DNA from: Streptomyces sp. SID13031
Lineage (GTDB): Bacteria > Actinomycetota > Actinomycetes > Propionibacteriales > Kribbellaceae
Direction: 5' to 3'
Assembly (NCBI RefSeq): GCF_010548305.1
Contig: NZ_JAAGLV010000007.1
Location: 62,001 to 126,000 of the forward strand
Length of the DNA: 64,000 bases
In this document: positions 52,284 through 60,119 of the stretch, one piece after another
How positions within the stretch are numbered: the stretch's first letter is position 1
How the letters are laid out: every line of letters starts with the position of its first letter
Translations under genes and position numbers: made by a program
The notes under the pieces: generated by a model
The model's database searches: none
What the model was told of the DNA's origin: nothing
Seen by the model: the letters and a program-made list of their open reading frames with translations, nothing else

Positions 52284-55200
52284 CTACCAGTCGATGCGGA
52301 CGCTGGCGCTCTTGCTGGTGCCGTTGACGGTGACTCCTAGCTGGACAGTGCCTGGGCGTAGGCCGGTGAGGGTGCCGGTAGCCGGGTCGTAGGAGGCCAC
52401 GGCCCAGAAGGGCGCAGTACGGATCGGTCCGAGGTGCAGCAAGGACGACCCGGACCAGTCGGCCGACACCGGGAACGACACCGGCACTCGCCGGTTCTCC
52501 TGTACGACGGTCGCCGCCACCGCCGCAGTCTTGCCCATCTTGACCGATACCGGCGCCGACAGCTCCAGTGCATCAACATGCGCCCGCAGCTCGACCTGGA
52601 ACCACGAGCGCTCGGGTGCTGACCAGTGCCGCTCGCCAGCAGCCGCCTCCTTCGCCGACGGGTCAATGCCGACCAGCGCCCACCCGGTGAAGCCACCGGC
52701 GTCAGGGGCAGCCGCCGGCCCCTTGCCCGAGTTGCCGGTCAGCGGGAGCAGTACCCCATCGGTCCGAGTCGCTGCGAAGGTACCGGCGTGCGCTGCCATG
52801 TACGCAGCACCCTTGCCCGTCGATGCGCGGAAGTCCGCGAGCCAGCGAACCAGCAGCTCGGCCTCCTTGCGATCGCCGAGCTGCGAGTTCTGCGTCGGCG
52901 ACGGGTCGTCGATCGGGTGGTGCGCCATCACCACCACGTTGCGGATGGACCGGTTCGACCGGGCGTCGTCCAGCTGCTGCCTGAGGTCGAGGATCTGCGC
53001 GAACCCGCCCGCCCGCAGCGACCCGAGCGAGGAGTCGCGCAGGATGAATCGCGTGCCCTTGTGGTCGAACGTGCTGGTCGGAGCGCCGAACACCTTCGTC
53101 CACTCGGAAAGGTCACCAGGGCCGTAGCTCTCGTGGTTGCCCGGCACGTAGTGCACCGGCACCTTGCCGGCGACCTCCTCGTCGATGATCTTCTTCGCCA
53201 GCGCGATGTCCTGAGCGAACCCGCGGTCGACGAAGTCGCCGTTGATCACCAGGAAGTCCGGGTTCTGAGCGAGCGCCTCGCGGATCGTCCGGCGGGCTTG
53301 CTTCACGAAGTCCGAGTTCGGGTCGTCGGCGGTGAACTGCGCGTCCGACATCACCGCGAACCTCCAGCGCCCGCCGCCGGTCGCCGTACCGTCGGTGACC
53401 ACCATCGGGTCGATCACCTTGGCCGGCGGCGCGACCGTCACCGGCGGAGCGCCGCGCACGGTCAGGTCGTCGATCACGATCCGGCCGGAGTACTGCCGGG
53501 TCGGTACCGTCTCGACCACGTAGATCCGCCAGAACCGCAGCGGCATCGTCAGCCCCGGCGGGATGTCCGCCTCGACGTACTTCCAGCCGGTCCAGTCGAC
53601 CGCCGCCGCGAGGTTGAGCGTCTGCGCCGAGCCGCCCGCGCCGTCGTACGCGTTCGCGCGCAACCAGGCGCCCTTGCCGTCGCCGTACACCCAGGCCCCG
53701 AGCTTCTGCGGCTGCCCGGGCAGGGTCTGCTGCGGAGTCTGCGACAGGTACGCCGCCCGCGTGGCCGTGCTGCCCGTCAACGAGTAGTCGAGCGCGATCG
53801 CCTGACCACCATCGTGGCCCTCGGCAACCGATCGCAATGCCGTCGCGGCACCGGCCGGTACTGCGTTGGCCTGCCAGTGAGCCGGGTCGTCGACCTCATC
53901 GACGATCTGGCTGGTCAGCCCCGCGGTGACACTGAGCTGGGCTGTCAGCGCTCCCACCTTCGCCGTGACGACCGTCGAGACGGCATCGGCGCCGGCCGCC
54001 GTCACGTCGAATCCGTTGCCACGCGCAACCACCGTGACGAGCGCGCCGTCGTAGCTGAGCTTGACGTCACGCGGCTCCACCCAGGTGGAGAAGCCGTCGG
54101 CGTCATAGCCGTTGACGGTGAAGAAGCCCTTGGCCGTTGCGCCAGGCAACGACACCTGACGGGTCGAGGGCGCCAGGCGGATCGGCGTACCGAGGACTGT
54201 CATCGGGAACCGGCCGCGGGCCGATCCCTTCGAGGCCGTGACGACCAGGTCGCCTGCACGGCGTCCTGTGACGATCCCCTGGTTGTTGACTGCGGCATTG
54301 CTGCCGACCGACCAGTACGGCGTACCGGCGGCGGGTGCGTAGGTCTCGTCGTGGCCACGAGCGGTCAGAACGCGGCTGAGGCCGGTGAGGACGCGGGAGC
54401 TCTTGGAGACATCGGCGTCGGCGTCCTCGGCCGCAGTACCGGCTGCTTCGAGCTGGAAGCCCTTGAGCTTGCCGGATCCCTTGGCGGAAAGGAGTCCCAG
54501 GCCGTTCGGCACCAGTCGCTCGCCACCATCGGACGGGTCGTTGACGACCTCGGGTGCGACCTGGCCGGGCGACCGCGCGAGCATCGTGGAAGAGCCGCCA
54601 CCGTCGAGGTTGAGCACGTCGTCGGCGCCGAGGCCGACCATCAGCTGGCCCATCTCCTTCAACGACAAGCCGCGCGAGCCGGTCGCCCGGCCGTCGACCG
54701 TGAGCAGCACCATCCGGCGACCGTTCTCGGTGAAGCCGACGGCGGTCCGCGGTGCGAGGTCGGCATCCGGTACGCCGTCGGGCACCTTACCGTCGTGCGC
54801 CAGTTGCACGTTGCCGCTGATCGCGACGGCAGCGTCGATCGCGTCGGCGCGCGGGCCGTACTGGACGTCGACCTTGTCGCCGGGCTCGAACGCGGCGAGC
54901 GCGGCGGCACCGGTATCGCGGCCGATCAGCGCCAGCTCGTTGGCGGTCAGCGGCGTAGTACCGGGGGTGGTGGTCGAGGCGACGACTACGCCGTCGCGGA
55001 GGAGCACCTCGCGGACCGACGCCACGCCGTCGACGGTTCTGGTCCGGGACGTGTCACCCCACTCGGGCGTGTAGAGGCCGATGCCTCCCGCGTTGACGCC
55101 GGGCGAGTTGAGGTTGGTCAGGTCGAGCTTGGTGGCGTCGTCGTCGGTCGCGGTCCCCTGCAGGAAGACCTGGGCGATCCGGCCGAGGCCGTCCTTGCCG

Positions 55201-55739
55201 ATCACGGCGGTGTCGTTGTGGCCGGCCGCGGGTGCGTTGACCAGCCGACCGCCCGTACCGCTGCGCTCGATGCCGACGCCGAGCGGCGCGGTGGTGTCGT
55301 TGATGTCGAAGAAGTCGCCGTTGACGCCGGCGATCGCGCCCTTGCGCGCGAGCTGCTGGCTGAGCGGCTGACCACCCGAGACCTTGCCGGTGTTCACGTA
55401 GTCGACGGTCACGCCGTGCTGGTTGAGATCGGCGACGAGGATGTCACCGCGCAACCAGCCGCGGGCGTCGAGCCGCTCGAACGCGGTGTAGTTGACGCCC
55501 GGCGCGACCGGACTGTCCTGTCGGCTCGTCACCAGCCCCTCGCCCGCCGGCGCGATCGCCACATCAGCGAGATCGGAGCCGCTGGACGAGTGCCGCTGCG
55601 CCTCGATCGGCGTCTGCAGAAAGTCGAGCCCGGGCGCGGCAGCAGCGGGGCTCAGCGCGGAGCCGGCGAGGAGGCCGCCCAGCACGACACTGATCGCGGT
55701 ACGGCGGAGCGGGACATGCCTGGACACAGCGCTGGACAC
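52284..55739 (-). CDS. secreted phosphodiester glycosidase-metallophosphoesterase, multidomain
   Basis: 1151 residues with a signal peptide (VVLGGLLAGSALSPAAAAPG, cleavage near residue 35). Domain order: NAGPA/phosphodiester glycosidase-like region about 95-420 (AGVNGDFFDINDTTAPLGVGI, LNLDGGGSSTML), beta-sandwich/Ig-like parts, a carbohydrate-binding-like domain (about 640-760), then a calcineurin-type metallophosphoesterase about 790-1050 (MSDAQF, INGDFVDRG, PGNHESYGPG, MAHHPID) and a C-terminal Ig-like segment. It could remove and hydrolyse sugar-phosphate groups from wall or environmental polymers. It stands alone. Confidence 0.85.
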   Translation of the reverse strand: MSSAVSRHVPLRRTAISVVLGGLLAGSALSPAAAAPGLDFLQTPIEAQRHSSSGSDLADVAIAPAGEGLVTSRQDSPVAPGVNYTAFERLDARGWLRGDILVADLNQHGVTVDYVNTGKVSGGQPLSQQLARKGAIAGVNGDFFDINDTTAPLGVGIERSGTGGRLVNAPAAGHNDTAVIGKDGLGRIAQVFLQGTATDDDATKLDLTNLNSPGVNAGGIGLYTPEWGDTSRTRTVDGVASVREVLLRDGVVVASTTTPGTTPLTANELALIGRDTGAAALAAFEPGDKVDVQYGPRADAIDAAVAISGNVQLAHDGKVPDGVPDADLAPRTAVGFTENGRRMVLLTVDGRATGSRGLSLKEMGQLMVGLGADDVLNLDGGGSSTMLARSPGQVAPEVVNDPSDGGERLVPNGLGLLSAKGSGKLKGFQLEAAGTAAEDADADVSKSSRVLTGLSRVLTARGHDETYAPAAGTPYWSVGSNAAVNNQGIVTGRRAGDLVVTASKGSARGRFPMTVLGTPIRLAPSTRQVSLPGATAKGFFTVNGYDADGFSTWVEPRDVKLSYDGALVTVVARGNGFDVTAAGADAVSTVVTAKVGALTAQLSVTAGLTSQIVDEVDDPAHWQANAVPAGAATALRSVAEGHDGGQAIALDYSLTGSTATRAAYLSQTPQQTLPGQPQKLGAWVYGDGKGAWLRANAYDGAGGSAQTLNLAAAVDWTGWKYVEADIPPGLTMPLRFWRIYVVETVPTRQYSGRIVIDDLTVRGAPPVTVAPPAKVIDPMVVTDGTATGGGRWRFAVMSDAQFTADDPNSDFVKQARRTIREALAQNPDFLVINGDFVDRGFAQDIALAKKIIDEEVAGKVPVHYVPGNHESYGPGDLSEWTKVFGAPTSTFDHKGTRFILRDSSLGSLRAGGFAQILDLRQQLDDARSNRSIRNVVVMAHHPIDDPSPTQNSQLGDRKEAELLVRWLADFRASTGKGAAYMAAHAGTFAATRTDGVLLPLTGNSGKGPAAAPDAGGFTGWALVGIDPSAKEAAAGERHWSAPERSWFQVELRAHVDALELSAPVSVKMGKTAAVAATVVQENRRVPVSFPVSADWSGSSLLHLGPIRTAPFWAVASYDPATGTLTGLRPGTVQLGVTVNGTSKSASVRIDW

Positions 55740-55877
55740 AGGGCCTCCTCGGCGTGGGCGGACGCGGCCATCCGACGCCGTGCGACCTACCGCCGTGTGA
55801 GGCGCAGGTGTACGCCGGTCAACCGATCGGTGACAAAGTAACGTCTTTGATCGGCTACCGGAAGATTATTGCCTGAA

Positions 55878-56207
55878 TCAGTCGACGGAGACCGGGCGCC
55901 CGGCGCCTTCCCAGGCGGTCATCCCGCCGTCCAGGTTGATCGCGTCGCGACCCTGGGACGCCAGGAACTGGGTCGCCATCGAGGACCGGCCGCCGACCGC
56001 GCAGACGCAGAGCACCTTCTGGCCCAGCGGCACCTCGCCGACGCGCTCCTGCAGCTGGCCGAGCGGGATGTGCACCGCGTTCTCGATGTGCCCGCGGGCC
56101 CACTCGTCCGGCTCGCGGACGTCGAGCACGAACGCCTCGGCGAGCAGCGCGTCATCGACGTCGGCAACCACCACTGCGGGAATCTCCGGAGTCATGCCCC
56201 TGATCAT
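55878..56207 (-). CDS. rhodanese-like domain protein
   Basis: 109 residues, a single rhodanese module: FVLDVREPDEWARGHIENAVHIPLGQL and the active-site loop LCVCAVGGRSSMAT with the catalytic Cys in CAVGGRS. It transfers sulfane sulfur or serves a related redox function. ATG 56207 is chosen because GGGGG lies 5-6 nt upstream; ATG 56195 is the alternative. It is divergent from the secreted protease gene; copy B of the repeat lies between. Confidence 0.85.
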   Translation of the reverse strand: MIRGMTPEIPAVVVADVDDALLAEAFVLDVREPDEWARGHIENAVHIPLGQLQERVGEVPLGQKVLCVCAVGGRSSMATQFLASQGRDAINLDGGMTAWEGAGRPVSVD

Positions 56208-56260
56208 CGCAGCCCCCGCCGGTCGGCGCGCCCCCTGGTCCGCAGATCGGCCGGCGCGAC

Positions 56261-56351
56261 ACGTCTCGGGGGTTAACCCCCGAGGGTGTTGGTTGCCCCC
56301 TGAGTCTCTGGCCGGGCAACCCACACTCCGAGGGGTTAACCCCTCGAACGT
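56261..56351. repeat. nested inverted-repeat element, copy B
   Basis: 91 bp, the same length as copy A at 13596-13686. Outer arms: ACGT..CGGGGGTTAACCCC at 56261-56280 facing GGGGTTAACCCCTCGAACGT at 56332-56351 with a few mismatches. Inner arms GGTTGCCC (56291-56298) and GGGCAACC (56314-56321). The arms differ in sequence from copy A in many positions but the pairing is kept, which points to selection for the structure. It lies between divergent promoters, so it is not simply a terminator. Confidence 0.8.
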
Positions 56352-56404
56352 CGCGGGGCGGGTGGCTGGCGGTGGGTCGGATCTGCGGTTGGTGCTTGCT
56401 CTTT

Positions 56405-56417
56405 GGGAACGTTTCCC
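56405..56417. promoter_or_regulatory. LacI-type palindrome upstream of protease gene
   Basis: GGGAA-CGT-TTCCC, a 13-bp dyad about 55 bp upstream of the protease ATG, similar in form to LacI/GalR operators. No regulator gene of that family is adjacent. Confidence 0.4.
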
Positions 56418-56472
56418 CTCTACTGTCAGTGATCACGCAGTGACTCTGTTCCGCCCCGAATGAGGAGCCACC

Positions 56473-57453
56473 ATGCGCAATTTCGTGCTGCCCGGAAAAC
56501 GATCACTGAGGCTGGTCGTCGCCGGCCTCCTACTCGCCAGCACCGCCGCGACCGCGCCGGCGATCGCCGCCACACCCACCGACGGGCCGGCCGCGACGTC
56601 CGCAGTACAGGCGCCTGCTCTGCCATCCAAGACGCCCGCCGGCGCGCTGGAGGAGACCGGCTACTGGACCACTGAGAAGATGCGGAACGCCATCCCGGCC
56701 GACCTGCCGGGTGATGCCAAAACCCCTGCGAAACAAGAGCCTTCGCCGCGGACCGGACCGCCGAGCATCGCCTCCCACCCGGTCGCGCCGCTGGGCCGGA
56801 CCCCCCTGAACGACCCGGTCCCGAGCACCGCGGGCAAGGTCTTCTTCTCGTACAACGGCCTCAACTACGTCTGCTCGGCCGCCGCGGTCAACAACAGCCA
56901 CAAGAACCTGGTCGTCACCGCCGGCCACTGCGTGCACGGCGGTCAGGGTGGCAACTGGCACTCGAACATCGTCTTCGCGCCGTCCTACTACAACGGCCAG
57001 TCCGGTGCCGGGTTGTGGAACTGGAGCACCGTCCGCACCTTCAACGCGTGGATCAACAACAGCAACTTCAGCTACGACCAGGCCTTCTTCACGGTCTGGC
57101 AGCGCAACGGCCGGAACCTGATCGACGCCGTCGGCGGCAACGGTCTGGCCATCAACAACAGCCGCAACCAGGGCAACACCCGGATCTGGGGCTGGCCCGC
57201 CGAAGCGCCGTTCAACGGTGAGGTGCCGTACTACTGCGACGGCACCACCTCCGCCTGGGGCTCGACCGACGCGGCCCTCGGCTGCAACATGAACGGCGGC
57301 GCGAGCGGCGGCCCATGGCTCAAGGACCGGATCGACCAGAACCTCGGCTACATCTTCGCCGCGACGTCGCGGCGAACCACCAGTGGCCCACAGGTCCTGC
57401 TGGCCACACCGTTCAACTCCGAGGTCCTGGACATGTTCAACCAGATGACCTGA
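56473..57453 (+). CDS. secreted trypsin-like serine peptidase
   Basis: 326 residues: signal peptide (about 1-33), a proline/alanine-rich propeptide-like stretch (about 34-110) and a chymotrypsin-fold domain. The catalytic His is in VTAGHC, Asp in FSYDQAFF and Ser in GGASGGPWL. The fold and motifs match the family of short secreted S1 proteases of actinobacteria. GAGGAGCC precedes ATG 56473. It likely degrades external protein, with a possible propeptide removal step. Confidence 0.88.
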   Translation: MRNFVLPGKRSLRLVVAGLLLASTAATAPAIAATPTDGPAATSAVQAPALPSKTPAGALEETGYWTTEKMRNAIPADLPGDAKTPAKQEPSPRTGPPSIASHPVAPLGRTPLNDPVPSTAGKVFFSYNGLNYVCSAAAVNNSHKNLVVTAGHCVHGGQGGNWHSNIVFAPSYYNGQSGAGLWNWSTVRTFNAWINNSNFSYDQAFFTVWQRNGRNLIDAVGGNGLAINNSRNQGNTRIWGWPAEAPFNGEVPYYCDGTTSAWGSTDAALGCNMNGGASGGPWLKDRIDQNLGYIFAATSRRTTSGPQVLLATPFNSEVLDMFNQMT

Positions 57454-57477
57454 CTTACCTGAGCAGTTGCACCTGAG

Positions 57478-58335
57478 CTACTTGAGCAGTTTGGACAGGC
57501 GGCGGTCGGCCAACGGCTTGCCGCCTGTCTGGCAGGTGGCGCAGTACTGCAGGGAGGAGTCGGCGAAGCTGACCTCGCGGACGATGTCACCGCAGACCGG
57601 GCACTTCTGGCCCTTGCGGCCGTGCACGCGCATTCCGCTCTTCTTCTCCGACTTCAGGTCCTGTACTGCGAGGCCGGCCGAGCGGGTGACCGCGTCGCGC
57701 AGGGTCTCCTGCATCGCGTCGTAGAGCTGCTGGAGCTCGTCGACGGAGAGGTTCGACGCCGGTTTGAACGGGCTCATCCTCGCCACGTGCAGGATCTCGT
57801 CGGAGTAGGCGTTGCCGATCCCGGCGATCACCGACTGGCTGCGCAGGACGCCCTTGAGCTGGACCCGGCCCGCCGCCTTGAGGATGTCGCCGAACTCCTC
57901 GGTGGTCAGCGTGAACGGATCCGGCCCGAGCTTGGCGATGCCCGGCACCTCGGCGGGGTCGCGGACGACGTACACGGCGAGCTTCTTCTGGGTGCCCGCC
58001 TCGGTCAGGTCGAAGCCGGAGCCGTCGTCGAGCACCACCCGGCAGGCGATCGGCCCCTTGCCGGGGCGGACCAGTCCGGTGGACTGCTCCTCGCGCCAGC
58101 GCAGCCAGCCCGCCCGGGCCAGGTGGATGATCAGGTGGATCCCCTGCGCGGAGATGTCGATGAACTTGCCGTGCCGCTGCACGTCGTCGATCAGCAGGCC
58201 CACCAGCGACGAGATCGGCGGGTCGTAGGTCTTCAGCGCGCTGATCGCGGTGATGTCAGCGCGCACGAACGCCCGCTCGACGGCGCGTTCCCGCAGGAAC
58301 CCCGCCAGCGACTCAACCTCCGGCAACTCGGGCAC
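57478..58335 (-). CDS. Fpg/Nei-type DNA glycosylase
   Basis: 285 residues. The mature protein begins PELPEVESLAGFL, with Pro as the catalytic N-terminal nucleophile and Glu3. The H2TH region is ...VLRSQSVIAGIGNAYSDEIL and the C-terminal zinc finger is CPVCGD...YCATCQTGG. It excises oxidised purines or pyrimidines and cuts the DNA strand. It lacks the FPG-specific 'PYYH' region, so Nei or Fpg cannot be separated here. GTG 58335 follows GGGAG with almost no spacer. Confidence 0.9.
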   Translation of the reverse strand: MPELPEVESLAGFLRERAVERAFVRADITAISALKTYDPPISSLVGLLIDDVQRHGKFIDISAQGIHLIIHLARAGWLRWREEQSTGLVRPGKGPIACRVVLDDGSGFDLTEAGTQKKLAVYVVRDPAEVPGIAKLGPDPFTLTTEEFGDILKAAGRVQLKGVLRSQSVIAGIGNAYSDEILHVARMSPFKPASNLSVDELQQLYDAMQETLRDAVTRSAGLAVQDLKSEKKSGMRVHGRKGQKCPVCGDIVREVSFADSSLQYCATCQTGGKPLADRRLSKLLK

Positions 58336-58382
58336 CTCCCAAGTGTGCCCTACACCACGTCCAGTACAAGGGAAGAAAGGAA

Positions 58383-58424
58383 GGAAGACGAGGAGCGGGG
58401 ACACCGGGAAGACGAGGAGTGGGG
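58383..58424. repeat. 18-bp direct repeat pair
   Basis: GGAAGACGAGGAGYGGGG occurs at 58383-58400 and 58407-58424, one mismatch apart, in the gap between the divergent Fpg/Nei and CbrC genes. Confidence 0.7.
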
Positions 58425-58467
58425 CCGGTGACTTGCACCCGGTACTCCGGTCCGCCAGGGTCTTGGT

Positions 58468-58998
58468 GTGACCGACGTACCGACCTTTCGCTACCACCCC
58501 GATCCGGTGGGCACCGGCGAGGTGATCACCAGCGATGCCCCCTGCCGCTGCTGCGGCCGGCACCGGGGATTCATCTACACCGGGCCGGTCTACAGCGCCG
58601 AGGAGGTGGTCGAGGAGCTCTGTCTGTGGTGCATCGCGGACGGCTCCGCGGCGACGCTCTTCGAGGCCGAGTTCACCGACGTGCCGACCGTCTCCGACGA
58701 CGTACCGCGACCGGTCCTGACCGAGGTGCTCACCCGGACTCCTGGGTTCAGCGGCTGGCAGCAGGAGCACTGGATGTTCCACTGCGCCGACGCGGCGGCA
58801 TACCTGGGCAAGGTCGGCTACGAGGAGTTGCTGGCCATCCCGGAGGCGCTGGAGATGGTCCAGCAAGGCATGGCCAGCTATGGGTTGGGGAAGCGCGACG
58901 ACTACACGCGGGCCCTGTCCGCGACGGGCGAGGCGACCGGCTACCTGTTCCGTTGCCTGCACTGCGGCACCCACCTGGCCTACAGCGACCACGTCTGA
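58468..58998 (+). CDS. CbrC (UPF0167) family protein
   Basis: 176 residues with four CxxC-type sites: CRCCGRH, LCLWCIADGSAA, FHCAD and FRCLHCGTHL. The N-terminal TFRYHPDPV and the WCIADGSAA block are diagnostic for CbrC, a metal-binding protein linked to colicin E2 tolerance in E. coli. The function in actinobacteria is unknown. The start is GTG 58468. Confidence 0.88.
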   Translation: MTDVPTFRYHPDPVGTGEVITSDAPCRCCGRHRGFIYTGPVYSAEEVVEELCLWCIADGSAATLFEAEFTDVPTVSDDVPRPVLTEVLTRTPGFSGWQQEHWMFHCADAAAYLGKVGYEELLAIPEALEMVQQGMASYGLGKRDDYTRALSATGEATGYLFRCLHCGTHLAYSDHV

Positions 58999-59078
58999 GG
59001 GACCACTACGGGGGATCACCCATGGGGAATGGTTGTGGGTACCGCTACCGTCGTAGGAAGTAGAGAAGGAGGCCCCCG

Positions 59079-59222
59079 ATGGGTTTCGTCAAGTCACTGG
59101 TCAAGGGCGCTGTGGTCGCCAAGCTGCTGCAGGTAGCGCAGCGCGAGCTCAGCAAGCCGGAGAACCAGCGCAAGGCCAAGGAAATGTTCCAGAAGGTGCA
59201 GCAGCGCCGGAGCGGTCACTAG
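59079..59222 (+). CDS. small basic helical protein (47 aa)
   Basis: 47 residues beginning MGFVKSLVKGAVVAKLLQV and ending in a lysine/glutamine/arginine-rich helix QRKAKEMFQKVQQRRSGH. An excellent Shine-Dalgarno AGAAGGAGG sits 7 nt before ATG 59079, and codon use is that of a normal gene. The first half is amphipathic. The function is unknown; it could be a small nucleic-acid-binding or membrane-associated protein. Confidence 0.72.
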   Translation: MGFVKSLVKGAVVAKLLQVAQRELSKPENQRKAKEMFQKVQQRRSGH

Positions 59223-59252
59223 GCACCTTCTGAAACACCCGTCTGACAGTTG

Positions 59253-60074
59253 TCAGACGCGGCGTGCTTGCAGGGTGTAGGTGGCGGGGAGACGCTCCGG
59301 TTGATCCGTGAGGCGCCACTCGCCCTGCTCGTCGCGCGTCATGTGCCCCTCCAGCGGCATCCAGGGAGCGCTGTCGTGCTCCTCCAGGTCGGTCACTTCG
59401 AGGTCGGCCTTCTTCAGCGCCATGAAGATCTCCCCGAGCCCGTGGTTCCACTCGTGGGTGGTGTTGTGGCTGAACTCGACGTCGGTCTCGACGTAGGTGC
59501 CGCCCTCGTCCCAGACCTGCGGCGCCTCGGTCTCGAAGTACGGGGCGTCGAGCACGATCTCGCCACTCGTCTTGGAGACCCCGAGCGACCACAGCATCGG
59601 GTGCCCTTCGCGGATGAACAGCCGCCCACCGGGCTTCAGCAACCCCGCCACGACGGCGGCCCAGCGCTCGATGCTCGGCAGCCAGCCGATCGCGCCGATC
59701 CCGGTGAAGACCAGGTCGTACTGCGCCTCGCCGAGCACCTCGACCGCGTCGTACACGTCGGCCTGGTGGAAGTCGACCTCGTGCCCGAGCCCGTCGGCGA
59801 ACTTCTGCGCCTGCTCGATCGCCGGGCCGGAGAAGTCCAGCCCGCTCATCCGGGCGCCGAGCCGCGCGAGCGACACCGTGTCGGTCCCGATGTGGCACTG
59901 CAGGTGCACGCCACGCAACCCGGCGATGTCACCCAGCCGCGGTAGGTCGAACTGCACGACCTGGCTCAGGTACTCGGGGTCCGCGAACTTGTCCAGCATG
60001 TAGTCGGGAGACGCGGCGTGCGCCGAGACCCGCTCGTCCCAGCTGGCCCGGTTCACCGTGCGGTAGTCGTCCAT
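59253..60074 (-). CDS. class I SAM-dependent methyltransferase
   Basis: 273 residues. Motif I is GVHLQCHIGTDTVSLARLGA, a His/Cys-containing variant seen in a large actinobacterial methyltransferase group; FSGPAIEQA and VFTGIGAIGWLPS follow. ATG 60074 begins MDDYRTVNRASWDERV. Its substrate is unknown. It lies downstream of the STAND regulator's end on the same strand, separated by 45 bp. Confidence 0.85.
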   Translation of the reverse strand: MDDYRTVNRASWDERVSAHAASPDYMLDKFADPEYLSQVVQFDLPRLGDIAGLRGVHLQCHIGTDTVSLARLGARMSGLDFSGPAIEQAQKFADGLGHEVDFHQADVYDAVEVLGEAQYDLVFTGIGAIGWLPSIERWAAVVAGLLKPGGRLFIREGHPMLWSLGVSKTSGEIVLDAPYFETEAPQVWDEGGTYVETDVEFSHNTTHEWNHGLGEIFMALKKADLEVTDLEEHDSAPWMPLEGHMTRDEQGEWRLTDQPERLPATYTLQARRV

Positions 60075-60119
60075 GCCCCCGACTCTGGCACAGCACCCAC
60101 GACTCACGCCTGCGCTTTT

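Noticed and set aside
52626..55841. A 1071-codon open frame on the plus strand antisense to the phosphodiester glycosidase gene.
   Set aside because: Composition is arginine-rich and has no domain; it is the third-position shadow of the real minus-strand gene.
56261..56351. Intrinsic terminator for the rhodanese gene.
   Set aside because: It lies upstream of that gene's start, between divergent genes, so it cannot serve as its terminator.
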